Assembly (NCBI GenBank): GCA_031308135.1
Contig: JAHLJT010000631.1
Location: forward strand, 150,347,425 to 150,411,424
From: Acheta domesticus
Taxonomy: Eukaryota; Arthropoda; Insecta; Orthoptera; Gryllidae
DNA length: 64,000 nt
Direction of reading: 5' to 3'
Shown here: one piece after another, positions 42,517-54,683 of the stretch
Layout: the number at the start of each line of letters is the position of its first letter
Numbering within the stretch: position 1 is the first letter of the stretch
Translations under genes and position numbers: made by a program
Notes under the pieces: model-generated
The model's database searches: none
Seen by the model: the letters and a program-made list of their open reading frames with translations, nothing else
Told to the model about the DNA's origin: nothing

Positions 42517-43269
42517 TAGGGTATGCTCATACCAACAGATTCCTCTGAGAGTGTCTTTATTAGTACAGAGAAGAATGGGAAGTTAGTTGTCTGACTACCA
42601 CCGTGCGAGATGAATGTATTCCGATTCGAGCAGTTCTCATTCATTAAGATAGCTGTTATCCATGGGTAAATGCCCGAGAATGTCACAAAGAATTGGTGGA
42701 AATTCTTGGGAATAATATCGCACCTTTCACACTAAACGATCGCGTGATAGACAGGAGAATTTCAGCGAGGGCGCGTAGCAACCAGTGATCAGCAACGCTC
42801 GCGACTTCCTGTAAGTGTGCGGACCGATGTGGCATATGTAGTAATCGAGCATCTGCCCAATCGGGCCTTTAGGATGGGTATGCAATGCTTTTGGTATATC
42901 GGAAAACGTCCGAATATGAAACCAGTACTGCCATTTAAATTCCTTCATAAATATGAGAAACATTTCAATATGGTGTTCAATGTATTTAGTTCGTACCTTG
43001 ACCTTTTATGTGTATACTTCATATTTTCCATCCATGTTTGTATTTTCACAAAAGAAGATAGTTGCAATGACTTGTGTCCCAACCCACGTACCTAATATTA
43101 AAAAAATATATTTCTAATGTGATTGTGACTACTTCTACACATTCATCTATAATTAAATAAAGTACTATTTTTAAAAGGACAAGTATTTATTTTCCAAATA
43201 CAAAATGTGTATGTCACTTTTGCGTTTCTTTGTTGCAAGAATTAATAGTCTCTCACATGCACCAAGCAG
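42517..43269. other. Unassigned
   Basis: Overlapping ORFs at 42727-42963 (minus) and 42817-43095 (plus) have no recognised motif. Confidence 0.35.
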
Positions 43270-43600
43270 AGGCGGCTCCCGCTTAGAGCGTTCGGCAAGA
43301 GCTGCCGCGTTGGATGCGAAGGGCGGGGGCGGGGGCGCAGGCAAGGGCGAGGACGAGGGCGTGGGCGAGAGCTTTGTGGCTGTCGCGTCGAGGGCGCCGC
43401 CGTCGCTCTCTAGAGCGGAGGCCTCGCGTGTCGCCTTGGGTCGGCGGCACCTCCCGCCCCTTCTCTCCTCGCGCCCACGTAACACAATGCACCTTTTGAG
43501 ACGCCCACTCTACACGCCTTTCTTCTACCAACGAATCATATCGCTTTGCGCTACTCCCGCAGCATTAAGATCCCCGGTTTTGTATTACATTTGAACGAGA
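43270..43600. other. GC-rich CpG island with GGGGGC/GGGCGA repeats
   Basis: A strand-biased GC stretch around 43318-43372 (GGGGGCGGGGGCGC... GAGGGCGTGGGCGAG) generates Ala/Gly/Arg-rich ORFs in several frames. No domain is recognised. Confidence 0.45.
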
Positions 43601-43729
43601 AACTAGTGAAGCTACAACATAACATACTCGTTCACACTCTCTAATTTAGTACATATAAAATGATAAAAATTTCCCGACAATTTATGTATTAATTTTTAAA
43701 CGGCTTTTACTTAACATTCCTTATCCAAA

Positions 43730-44287
43730 CTAGTGGTGCTTCCAACGCACATACTTTCTCGCTCTGCTTCTATACGGTCCTTATTGCTATTCCACTACTT
43801 CATAAACCAGCAAACGTGTATTATACCAGCAAACGTTTTCCGTACCGAGACCCGACATCCGAAACTCAAAGTCAACGAACCGGCACCTATACCACTACGC
43901 AACACCAACACCGCCTGTGTCGAACAGAGCCATGAAACAATAGAACCGACTTATAAAATGGTAAATGCATGATTAAGAAACTATTGATACGATGGTACAT
44001 ACGCTTTACAAATACAAGAAGAGAAGTAAAAATTTGTTAAAAGTTAAAAATTTGAACAAATATATACAGACATTTCCAGTATATTTATCGCAATTACTTA
44101 TATTTTTATCAAAATGTAATTGTATCGATTTTATCATTAGGAACCGGTAAGTTTCAACATGCGAAAAACATGTCTTTTAAACGACCAAGGCAGCGGTGAA
44201 TGGCTTCCTCTAAATAATTTATCCGCTGATCGGCATTTGGAAAATAACTACTGCGAGAAAGTATGTGCCATTCTATAGAATCACTCG
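43730..44287. mobile_element. 558-bp TIR element with HINE 3'-type ends and tRNA-like core
   Basis: It starts CTAGTGGTGCTTCC... ACATACTTTCTCGC and ends with the complement ...GCGAGAAAGTATGTGCC... CTCG (a decayed CTAG). The first 350 bases match 9870-10212 inverted, and the last 180 match 8673-8850 inverted. On the minus strand at 43842-43906, GGCGTAGTGGTATAGGTGCCGG is a clear tRNA A-box region with a degenerate second box GTCGGGTCTCGG. It is joined directly to a variant-D HINE on its right. Confidence 0.6.
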
Positions 44288-45020
44288 TTTATTTATATAT
44301 TTACCGTACCTTATTACACACGTGCAGAAATTTAAAAGAAAAAATTTGGAGTGGTTTTTGAGAAAAATTTTTTTTGTAAATTGAATCGCAATTTTCGCAA
44401 AAACTACTCGTTTTTCCAAAAAAGGTTCATGACCTTATTTAAAGTGCTAATTTTGTACAACCGACTTTGTCTGAGGCAAAAATCGCTATCTTCAATTTTG
44501 CAGTTTTTAAACAGTTTTTTCGCAATTTTCGACAAATTGCGCCTATCAATGAAAATGATACCTTCAACGTTCTTCGCAGTATTCAACTACAAAATATAAT
44601 CAAAAAATTTGGAGCAATTTTCTTTTAACTTAAAAAATCTCAAAATGGGCTTAATGTAAAGTACCCTCAAATACTAAAATATCGGTTTCAAATTCCATAG
44701 GCCTTGAGACGAGTAAAGACGATCGGGGAATATCAATTTTGAAGAAAATCGGCCGAACGGTTTAGACGCTAGCGTTGACCACAGACGAACAGACGGATGT
44801 TTTGCCGTCAATCGATTTTGCAGTATGAAGAAGCAACAAATCATGGATTTTGACTACACCACGAGATAGGAGATTTTTTTCTAAATTTAGCAACAGGTTT
44901 TATCCACTTTTTTGTCACCAGACCCCTGCTATAAGAGTTTTTCTGGCAAACATTCCTCGTTTTCCGCCGCACGATTACATAACTTTCTCTTTTTACGAAG
45001 TATTCGTAAGGCGAGAAAGT
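44288..45020 (-). mobile_element. HINE copy, variant D, 3' end missing
   Basis: The element 5' end is at 45020 (ACTTTCTCGCC then TACGAATACTTCGTA). The conserved 5' region, shortened GTCTG repeats (about 44784-44796) and one body module follow. The truncation is at the same point and in the same arrangement as 7694-8672, abutting a CTAG-ended TIR element. Confidence 0.65.
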
Positions 45021-45070
45021 AAAAAGCGCACAATGCCCACGTATCCTAGTGCCCAATTATTAAGACTTTT

Positions 45071-45190
45071 TACTTTCCCGTATATACGCAATGATATATG
45101 TAGTACAGGGAGAGTTATTTATGCTGCAGAAAATCGATTTCGAGATTTCAACAGAAATACACGTTTTGGGGTCTCCAGATACTAGTGGCG
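45071..45190 (+). mobile_element. HINE 5' fragment
   Basis: ACTTTCCCGTATATACGCAATGATATATG... GGGAGAGTTA..TATGCTGCAG matches the first 70 bases of the canonical 5' end. It is followed by 50 diverged bases and another CTAG-like junction (ACTAGTGGCGCT). Confidence 0.55.
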
Positions 45191-45303
45191 CTGCCTGAGT
45201 TTTGGCTTAGGGTATGTAACTCTAGAAATGAGAAAATAATTTAAAACTCCTAAATATTCCTCATTCACCAATACCGTTTCTGTCACTTTCGTCAATTAAA
45301 CTT

Positions 45304-45435
45304 GGGTTTTTCGTTCTTGGCGCATCAAGCTCACTATTGGAGAAAGCCTTCCCTCTCCATTTTTCGTCCGTGACCTTGGGCATCTTCCCTCTCCATTTTT
45401 TGTCCTGACCTTGGTGCGCCAAGAACGAAAAACCC
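45304..45435. repeat. Inverted repeat (21-bp perfect core) enclosing a tandem pair
   Basis: GGGTTTTTCGTTCTTGGCG.. at 45304-45324 is complementary to 45415-45435, and imperfect pairing extends inward about 8 bp. The loop holds two copies of a 36-38-bp unit (TTCCCTCTCCATTTTT... GACCTTGG). It is probably a small foldback element. Confidence 0.8.
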
Positions 45436-46149
45436 TAGTATAGAGCACACAAATAATTTGTATATTTAAAATAGAAACTGATCCAGTAAAAGTAATAATG
45501 GCTCACATACTTCATGTAGTTTACGGGTTGAAAGTTAGAAAACGTTGACTTAACGCGGCTGCGGTCCTCAAATTTATTCCTTCTCAAGATCCTTGAGTCC
45601 AAATGGACCCATATAATTTCTCTTGCAGATTATTTACTTTTCCAATGATTATTTAGTATTCTTAAAAGGAAGTTAAAGTTATACACCGAAATGTTATTTA
45701 TACAAATTTATTTTATTTATAAAATTGTGCAATAATGTAAATTGTCTTTGAACATGCGTGATAACAAAATAATGAACTGCACATATAGAAAAATTGTATT
45801 ACACACATGTAGTACAAATGTGATTGACATGATTTTTACCTGTAAAAGTTATTATTTAGAGCAACGAAAAATAATTTTGTTATCCGTTTTGCAAAACACT
45901 CCATTTTCCCCTTTTCGAGTAGAATCTAAAAAGCTTAATTTTTAAGACGGTGAATTTTGTATCGATGTTTTCGACTTCTATTGACGACGAAGTTGGTGGC
46001 AGGTGTTTTCTGCGTTCAATAACGGCTATACAAAAGATTCCTTAAGTTTTCTATAAAAAGTGTAATTTTTTATAACTTTTTATTAGCAATCCGAATTTGC
46101 TTTTGTAAAAAAACGTTTGAATTGATGGAAAATGTTTATTTTGTCAGAG

Positions 46150-46700
46150 AGAACCACAATAAGTCACAAAAATGTATTTTTTATATGAATAAGAACTAAT
46201 CGTACCAACAGCTTCATTTGTATAATTATATGTTTTCATTATTTCTGGTTTCTTTTCTCCAGATTCGCAGCCTCTTGCATCATTGTACTTGTAAAGGGTG
46301 CTTTGAAGGACAACACACTAGTTGCACATACGATACTAATGTCGGGTAACTCGCAAAATCGAAAGTAGAATATTAGTTTGTTGTGCCCTTCGTCTGGAGA
46401 AGTTTTGGCGGTATAGATTTGTTTTTGCGCATAGTTCTACCGAGAGTGATTTCCCGTTTAAGAAGCTTCCGTCCCAACTGGCATGATATAAAGAAATTGT
46501 CAGGAGTTATATTGTTATCGTTCAGAAGTCGGGATAATTGTAGCACAACCTTTATTCCCAGATTTTGTTCTCTAAGTTTCCCTACTTGTTTGCCAGAGAT
46601 TGTGCATTCCACACGTAACATGTTTCATTCAAAATTTCCCTCCGTATTTGCCAAGCTTTTGCCATGTGCTGCCGAAATGGACAATTGCCTCGAAAAACGA
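46150..46700 (-). pseudogene. piggyBac-type transposase relic
   Basis: The frame reads ETCYVWNAQ (about 46610-46636), then GKQVGKLREQNLGIKVVLQL and ITPDNFFISCQLGRKLLKRE, which includes the catalytic DNFF Asp. ITLGRTMRKNKSIPPKLL follows. After a frameshift come CVVLQSTLY (about 46290) and KPEIMKTYNYTNEAVGTIS, where the usual GVDTLD box has lost its catalytic Asp (VG in place of VD). These are ordered as in the DDE_Tnp_1_7 family, which moves elements precisely at TTAA. The N-terminal half and the C-terminal cysteine-rich domain are not visible. The relic is inactive. Confidence 0.85.
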
Positions 46701-47116
46701 CTAATTATTCATTGATTGTTACATACAATTGAAGATATCGGAAGAGGAAGAAATACATCAGAATAAACGTTCAAGTTTTAGAAAGAACCGTCTTTCAGTG
46801 GTTTAGAGAGCTGAAATTGCCCTCAGCTGTTCGCAGAACTTCGATAGTGTTTTCGTAGTTTGATTCTATTTTTCGACGAAATATTGTCATTGTGCACCTT
46901 ATGAGAAGATAAAGTCTCCAATGACAATACAATCCTTCCGTAGTTGATTTCTACGCATTTACCGAGTTATTATATAAAATTACTAACGAGAGTTCAACAT
47001 GAGAAATGTCACGGGTCCAAATGGACCCGAAGAACTTGTGTCAAAAAATTATAATTCATTTCGTATTGAAAATGAATTAATAACATTTTATATACGGCTA
47101 GAAAACAGTAAAAAAA

Positions 47117-48701
47117 CTAATGGTACCTCAGAATGGCACAGACTTTCCCGTATTAGCTTACTATTTCCTTGAGTTTTCTCTAGATATTCGGAATTGCCAC
47201 ATACTCTTTCTTGCCAGCTGCCATCTATCACCGCCAAAAGTGCATTGTTTTGTCACTTTCTTAATTTTTCGGTTTCCTATTGGTAGAACGAAAATATTAA
47301 TTTTAGAATATGGAAGAACACAAAAACCTAGTCCTAAATGACAATTTTTTTCTAAAAATTATGTGCTGTTTTAAAGAAAATTGTGTTTTACTACTAAAAG
47401 TGCGAAATTTGAAGCTCATTTTCACAGAAAAACTTTGAGGTTTCAAAATACTTTATTTGAAGTTATTTGAAGCACTTACACCCCAAATACAATAATCTTT
47501 TCAAATTGCTGGTAATGTGAATATTAAAGATTAATATTAATATTAAATATCCTTTAAAAAATTACATTTTTGCAATTTTTTAAAAAACAAAAAAATACCT
47601 CAAAATAAACTTAACGTCATATTAAAGAATGCAATTAGCACTATCCGATCGAAAAGTTTGAAGAAAAGTTTTTTATCCAATTATGAGAAAATGGCGTTTG
47701 AGTATTTCTGAAAATGTGAAAATATGAGTTAGTTTTCACAGAAAACGGTGTTTTCAATAAACATTACTTACATTATTCATGTACTCATAAATATAATAAT
47801 GTAAACAATTCGCCGCTAGTGTAAATATTAACGACGTGAGAGACAAGTCAAGAAAATTACATTTTTGCAATTTTTGAAAAAACAAAAAATAGAGAAATAT
47901 GGGGTTTTTGCCATCTCATAAAATAGATTAGGCATTATACCTACCAAAATTCTAAAGAAAAAAATTGGAGCCGTTTTTGAGAAAATCTGGTTTTTGTAAT
48001 TTTTTAAAATAGCACATATTGCACGCAATATTGCGCGAAAACTACTAAAACTTTGAAGACAAAGCACATGAACTCATTTGGAGAACACATTTTATTTGAA
48101 GGAAAAATCTCTATCTTCAATTTTGTAGTTGGAGAAAGATGCCGAAAAAAGTTCAAACTTTCACAATTTTCGAAAATTCAGAATTATCCGTGAAAATCGG
48201 ACTTATGCCATGTTAATAAGTGTATTTTACTCTATACATACAAGAAATTTAAAGAAAAAATTTGGAGCCGTTTTTGAGAAAATTTTGTAAATGTCTGGGG
48301 GGCTTTATGTAAAGTACCCCCAAATTTTATAGAATATTTTTCAAAATCTCAAAGCTTTGACTAGAACAAGATCGACCGGGGAATATCCATTTTGGAAGAA
48401 ATCGTACGTATGGTTTCGGCGCCAGCAGTGTTCACAGACGGACGGACGGACGGACAGACGGACGTTTTCCCTTCAATTGGTTTTTCGATATCAAGGACCC
48501 ACAAAATAGGGTTTCTGGCCAAACCACGTGTTAGGGTATTTTTTTTCTTAATTGTGCAACTGGTTTTATCCTCTTTTTCTTCTTCACGGCCCGGCAATGA
48601 ATTTTTTTCCGCAGAAAATTGGCCATTTTTTCGCGCAGCATTACATAACTTTCCCTCTACTACGTATATCACTCCGTGTATACGTACGTATACGAGAAAG
48701 T
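47117..48701 (-). mobile_element. Full-length HINE, 1,585 bp, inside the piggyBac relic
   Basis: The element 5' end is at 48701 (ACTTTCTCGTATACGTACG), with the palindrome at 48678-48693. The longest GTCC/GTCTG microsatellite in the window lies at 48434-48463. Module boundaries are near 48278, 47981, 47687 and 47376 (spacings 297, 294, 311). The 3' end has hairpin bases and TTAG at 47117-47120, next to a T-run. It shares the length and order of the other two full copies. Confidence 0.7.
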
Positions 48702-48808
48702 GGTAATGGTCATGTAGTGTCAGAAAAATCGCACCATTTTCTTAAGTTGTATAAGAAATTAAAATTTTATTTAGGTCGATATGGACCCGAGGACCACAGC
48801 AGGGTTAA

Positions 48809-51479
48809 GTTCACGACCTAGCAAAATATAAATGTGTGTCCTCATACTTTAATAATAAGAGCACTATCAAACCCAATGATTTTCAAAATTGTCCAATTCA
48901 TATCATTTGGAACCCATTAGAATTGGCATAGTTTATAAAACGGAAAGCAATGATCAATAATAAAAATATAATAGGAAAGAGAAAATCTTGACACATTTCA
49001 ACTGGGCTGATTTGAGGGATTGTCTATCTCTAGCCTGGTTCACCAAATCGGCCTCCTGGGCTTTGGTAGCCAGACGCCACAGTGCGGTGCCAGCCTGTCT
49101 TTCCCCTTCCTCTTTTTCTCGATATTGCCGCAATCATCTATGTACAGTAACGGGAAAGCCCGTACCTAAGTCCAGCCTCCGCAGCAGACAGATTTGCACT
49201 TTCGACCAAAGCCACAACTCACTTCTTTGCAGACCTAGCGTAATGCCACATGGTGCAAGAATCAGGACTAGAGGCCACTATGCGGCGACCCACGGCGCTG
49301 CGAAAGAGAGGAAATGCGAGAGGAGCGGGCTTCCTTCCAAGATGAATGATAAATAAATGGAGACATTTTCTGAAGATAACAATCCACTCCACGCACATTA
49401 GCGTTGTCTAACGGTTTCAGTGTTCTAAAGTAGGAGTATTATGTTCGATTCTAAGTGCTAGCAGTATTTTCTTTCGAAGTTTTGATTGATAAAAATAATT
49501 TTTATAATATATTCTATTTTTTATATTACAGTTGTTTGCTAGTGGGATCATCATAATACAATTTGTAAACATTACTGACTATTAATTTTAACTTAAGGTG
49601 ACTGAACAAATTAACGAAATCGAATGATAAATTGAAGCGCTGGGGAGTCAAAGACTCAGCACAAAAAGTTCGTCTGAATCCATTTAGAACAAACATCCAT
49701 AAATCGGAGTATTTTGTGATAACAAATAAAGTTAAATTCTACTGATTTCTTCTAAAATATTTTAAATTATTACAAAAGCAGGGCACTCAAATTCGTTTAT
49801 TAGGTAGTGACGACATTCAATAATGTTGTATAATATTATTTTTTCTAATTCCCACACAACATTGCGCGCCGTTTTTTCCAATTCCCAATTTACTGTTAGG
49901 GTCAATCCATTTTAAGTGGCCCAGCACTGGCCAGCTCGACCATCTCGAAAAAAATTCATATATTGTACATAAATTTCCTTATGTTTTTGCTGTTCAAAAC
50001 CATCTTCAACTTTTTTTTATTGTACCTGGTTTACAAATGGCGGCCATTTTTGTTTCGCGCCGTGCCCTATTTTCCGCGTTCGCAGACATTTACTCTTTCC
50101 TAAATTGCTCAGATCTCAGTTGTTCTAGCATTCTAGAATAAAAAGCATTCCATTCAGCATACTTTGGCCTGCAAATCGAAATATTATTTACCTATTTTCT
50201 ATGTTTTTATTTGGGAAATATTTGCAACCAAATCTGTGGAACGCGAATGAACGAAATTCGATTTTCAGAGAGTAATTTTTCAAAGAAGGAATAGAATCTA
50301 AGCCTTAATTTTTTCTGTGCTTTTACACACAATAGTATAGTTACTTTTTGTAAAATATCATTGGTATATAACGTACCCCTTGAAAATTACATCCTCTTGA
50401 AAATTGGAATTTTGGATTTTTTCTCAATTTTGAACTGTAATATCTCTGTTGGGGGACCAGATAAAAATCTGAAAATTGCACACATGCTAGACCGTTATCA
50501 GACCAAACTTCAGTAAAAATTACAACTTTCAGATTTAACTCCAAGTATTTTTTAAAAAATTGAAAACTTACGAAAAAAAAGGCTTGATTTCCCCATTGAG
50601 GATACTTTGTGCCAAGTAGTAATCACATTATTTTGAAGCTATTTTGAACTAAAATCTACATTGATTTAAAATAATTAATTATACTTAATAATTAATATAC
50701 ATAAAAGTGGCCTAAAATATAATTTGCAATATTACGTATACTTTACTCTAAAACAAACTTACAATTTGACATCTACGTCCGTAATTGAAAAAATGGTTAT
50801 CTTGATTTTGAAATCTGAACCGCTTAAAACAAAAAGTATTTATAAAATACAACAAATAAATAAATTCAGCGTTTTGTTTATGTTTTTGCGTTTGAATTTG
50901 CCTTTCTCTTTACTATAGCCTCGTGGAATAAATATGAAAATGATCTAACTTGCTACCGTCAAAATCCATTTTGGAAAATAATTTGTTAATTATCAATTTC
51001 CTCGTTAGACGTTTAACTATTGGCGTCCACTTTGCATCACTGAATGCAATATACCCAAGCACATAATAAAGTGATCTTCACATTTGCACAACTTTCTGTG
51101 TTTTGAAAATTGCAACAAAATTTATTTATAACGCAGACGAATTAAGATATCGAAATAAAGGTTTAAATGATGTATTTAGAATTCAAAGGGTATTTGAAAG
51201 TTAAAAAAACAGCGATAATTCATTACAAACAATTTCCATTGATTTACAGTAAGTCAGAAATCATGAAAATATAATCGGCGAAACGAGAGTCGCTGTAAAA
51301 CGATCTGAACTATCGATCTTCATGGCAACGAGCGAAGAGATTGTAAAACGAATGAAGGTTGGCATCAAATGCTAATTTCCTATTAATAATTGCGAAATAA
51401 TCTCCAAAACGAAAGGTGATAGATCGGATTGCGGAATTTCGCAAATTGTTGAAAGGTAATTGAGATGAGAAAATAAAAG
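48809..51479. other. Unassigned; one GC-balanced patch
   Basis: 49000-49350 is GC-balanced with a 122-codon ORF (48988-49356) that has no recognised motif. 49900-50110 (GGGTCAATCCATTTTAAGTGG... GGCGGCCATTTTTG) looks like a block of an arthropod repeat but has no partner here. The rest is AT-rich and featureless to me. Confidence 0.35.
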
Positions 51480-51860
51480 CTAGCGATGCTACAGAATAGC
51501 ACAGATATTTCCGTATTAGCTTTCTATTTCCTTTGGTCTCGACTAGCTATTCAGACTTGACATATATTCTTGCCAGCTTCCCTACATCGTCGCCCAAAGT
51601 ATATTTTTTGATATTTTCTTAATTTACCGGTTGCATTATAGTAGAATGGTAATATTATTTTAATATTTTTAAAGAACAAACCTCGTTCTAAATCACAATT
51701 TTTGTTGAAAAAATTCGACCGCTTTATAAGAAAATGGCTTTTAATTGGTATTGTAAATTTAAAATTTGTAGCTGTTCTTCACAGAAACCTTTTGGATTTT
51801 CGATAAACATCATTAGAAGTCATTTTAAGCACTTTAACTCACAATTTTTTAAAATTATTT
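51480..51860 (-). mobile_element. HINE 3' part
   Basis: CTAG at 51480, hairpin bases GATGCTACAGAATAGCAC, and TTTCCGTATTAGC. The conserved 3' segment (CTATTTCCTTTGGTCTCGACTAGC) and one diverged module follow, ending about 51860. Confidence 0.65.
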
Positions 51861-52159
51861 TATGGCTTTAAATACATTAATTAATAAATGAAACTATAAA
51901 CTTAACCATACTATTTAATAATCTTAGTGAAAAATGTTACTTTTTTCAAAGAAAACTTATGCCAGCTTAAAATAGTGTATTGCTTACAAGACTTCTAGAC
52001 ACATTTATTAGCAATTCAAATAGTTTTATTTAAAATATTTTCATAAAATGAATCCATCCTTTACCTAGTCAATATGTATATCGCAAAGATTTCTGTGCAG
52101 AATCTTTAAATGAGTGTTAGCACATTTTCCCGTCGCTCCCAATAAACAGTAACTTTCGC

Positions 52160-52650
52160 CCACTATGGCGCTCTTTGTGAAATCTGCCCGCCAGTTATGT
52201 GAGTTCCATGGTGCAGCAGTGTGTTATGGGGGGCGAATATGAATTTCGCGCGACCCACTTAAAAAGATTTTTCCTCTTTCTGTGCTTGGAGCGTCTGCGC
52301 TTCCCGCATGGGAGGCGGGAGCTGACCACGCGGCTACCGCTCGCTCCCTCCCTCTGCTGACTCAAAAGGAACCCCGCCGCCGCCGCTGCTCCCCTCTTTG
52401 CCCCATCCCCGCCTTCGGCCACTCCTCGGCTGCCCCCTCCGCAGCCCGCCCGGAGAGAGTTCATTTTGGACACGGCGCGGGACAGGAGTGGGGGAACGAG
52501 GCATGAGGTAGTGAACTCGTGGCGCGATGAACCGGGCAGTGCGTGCGTGTGGGCGTGCTGCCGGGGGACCGTCTGGATGTGAATACCGTCTTGGCGGATG
52601 TGCAGTTCACGGCGAAATAACCATTTCGCGGGTATTTGTTTCGGCGTTTC
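52160..52650. other. GC-rich island
   Basis: A CpG-rich block with a 191-codon minus ORF (52195-52770) and overlapping plus ORFs. The predicted proteins are Arg/Ser/Ala-rich with no recognised domain, so coding status is doubtful. The same composition is seen at 21365, 27480, 43270 and 59320. Confidence 0.4.
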
Positions 52651-53073
52651 GAGTGCATTTAGACCTCCTACTGGATAGCTATAGCCAGAGATAAGCATTT
52701 TATTACGAGTATAGCCTGGTTTTGTAACGTCACAGAACGTGATAAGATTAACCATCCATTTTTGCCTCAAAAGCTCTAGAATACTTTGTAATGCTTAAAC
52801 TAGTTCAACCTTCATTTGTTTATTGTATCAATCATGCACCCTTGCCTATTAAACGCGCTTGTCACTAAACATTCTACCACAACATTGTAAGAGTTTTGGA
52901 AATTGTTAAAGGTTATTTGCTTTCTTTGACAATGACCTACTTAAATGTAAGATGCCAGTTAGTATCATTTAATTACACAGTCATTTACATACATTGAGTT
53001 TCATGGTGTACTGATGAATTGCTAACATAAGCATAGATAAGTGTTAACGCTGCAAATATAGCTTCAGATTCAG

Positions 53074-53826
53074 ATTGGGAGAGCTATAAATTGTGTTACG
53101 GCGAAACGAACGTTATGGACAATGCTCGCTCGCTCGAACTCTGGAAAGACACAATGTACCCCACTTATTAGAAGATAATATGAAGAAATAAGCAATCATA
53201 GAATAAATCGTTCATCTTTTTGCCTCATTCTCATATGAAAAGCAAAAGCCTTCTTTTAATTTGTATTGCACAACATTCCACTCGTGCCTTCAGCGTGGTT
53301 CCCGCGTAAAAGCGGTTATTCCTTGAAAAAGACAGTGGAGGGGTGGCACTGGTACCAACTTTGATAGCTTAACCTGTTCTCATGGAACTTAAATGCACGC
53401 TCACTGAAGCCCGTTCCCTGGGCGGAGCAACTACTGTGAAGTGCCTGTTTCGGCCTTTGAATTTGGCGACAATGCTATCCTAGGTTAAAAACGGAGATCT
53501 AGTGTGTCTAAATAATCTTCTGTGCACCAGAGTGCTTGGCGGCGGACCCCGGTAGGAGCTGCCCCCCTGGCGAAAGGAGATGAAACTAACAAGTAGCCCG
53601 CCAGATCAAATGCAAGACGTCGAAAGGCATAGAAGACAAAGAAATTTTATATACCCGCACTTTTCACAGCCAGCACGCGGTTTTGGAGGGAATTTTTTAT
53701 AAATCCGACGCGGTACGTTTAAAATGCAAATTCTGAGGTAGTAATAAAGGCCAAAGATTGTTATTAACAATCAATCTCCCGCCACGGCGCAATATTTGAA
53801 TAATTTTGTATGCCAATGTGCCAACG
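53074..53826 (+). repeat. Dispersed non-coding repeat, copy 2 (partner 41815-42516)
   Basis: See copy 1. The octamer ATGCAAAT is at 53724-53731 inside the conserved GGTACGTTTAAAATGCAAAT block. GTAGGAGCTGCCCCCCTGG lies at about 53552. This copy carries a few extra insertions. Confidence 0.65.
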
Positions 53827-54111
53827 ATAAGTGACCTTTCGTTCAGTGAATATAAGTATGTTCTATACCTCGCAACACGGACAAAAATAATGATTATCTA
53901 ATATGTTTCGAATAATTTCTGAAAGTCTAATTTGTAAACACAAACTCCACCAAATAAAACATCCTTATCTTATCACTGCCACCATCTGTTAGTTCACCAA
54001 CAATGCACTTTTTAAATATCCATTGCCGCAGTGTTACGCAAATTTCAAAGAAGCTTTGCGGATTGCTTGAAAGAAATAATTATATATTAATAATTATATC
54101 TATATGTTCTC

Positions 54112-54340
54112 GACCCCGTAGCCAAGATAGCTAAAGCAGTAGTGTCGTGGAAATCTCGGATCACAGGGTCGCAGATTCGAGTCCCACCTTGGGCATGAGA
54201 GTATTTGTTTATGTCTATATGTATATGTTAGCCGTAGGGATGTAGCGCGCCCTCCACGCCCTTACCGTAGGGTGGGGAATGCAGCATTCAGCCCGCTTTC
54301 TCCTACCTATAAGGGACCAGTTGAACGCTGTCCTCACCTT
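54112..54340 (+). mobile_element. tRNA-derived SINE-like element
   Basis: A-box-like GTAGCCAAGATAGCTAAAGC lies at 54119 and B-box CAGATTCGAGTCCC at 54172. A GC-balanced body follows, up to the LINE 5' region. No A- or AATTC-type tail was found, so it may instead be a 5' part fused to the LINE. Confidence 0.5.
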
Positions 54341-54683
54341 TTGATATATCCATCCTTCAGCGCCCATTATTCCTCCTCTGCCCTCGGGTCCAACGGGTGG
54401 ATCGAGTAACTCGGAGGCTCCCCATTCCCTTCACACCGGGGTAGACGAGACCCTTCAGGTGAAGTGAAACCAACCCGTCTAGGGGAAAAAGCCAATAAAT
54501 TCTGCAAGTTCGGAGGCAGAAAGGAGGCAGCCCCTCTATCGAAATCAACCTGCTCAGCGCCCCTAACGCGGTCAGGGGATATATTCCGCTACTGACAAGC
54601 CTCAAGGAAAGAAGCCGGACCGATTTGATGACAAACACAGCAAACTAAAAAGGTTAAAGCACATAGGAAGAACGGATGTATTA

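Larger units (their letters stand above)
45554..48804 (-). mobile_element. piggyBac element relic with a HINE inserted
   Basis: TTAA lies at both ends (45550-45553 and 48805-48808). The TIRs are C(G/C)C(G/T)GCTG(C/T)GGTCCTC, and subterminal copies of GG(G)TCCAAATGGACCC or variants lie at 45598, 47014 and 48776. A piggyBac transposase remnant occupies 46150-46700. The HINE at 47117-48701 accounts for nearly half the length, leaving about 1.67 kb of original sequence, so an internal deletion has removed the N-terminal coding half. Confidence 0.7.

Noticed and set aside
43205..43594. 129-codon Ala/Gly/Arg-rich ORF
   Set aside because: It spans the GGGGGC/GGGCGA repeat and has equally long competitors on the other strand.
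52195..52770. 191-codon minus ORF, the longest unassigned frame outside minisatellites
   Set aside because: It lies in a GC-rich island, is low in complexity and matches no family I recognise; kept only as a GC-rich feature.
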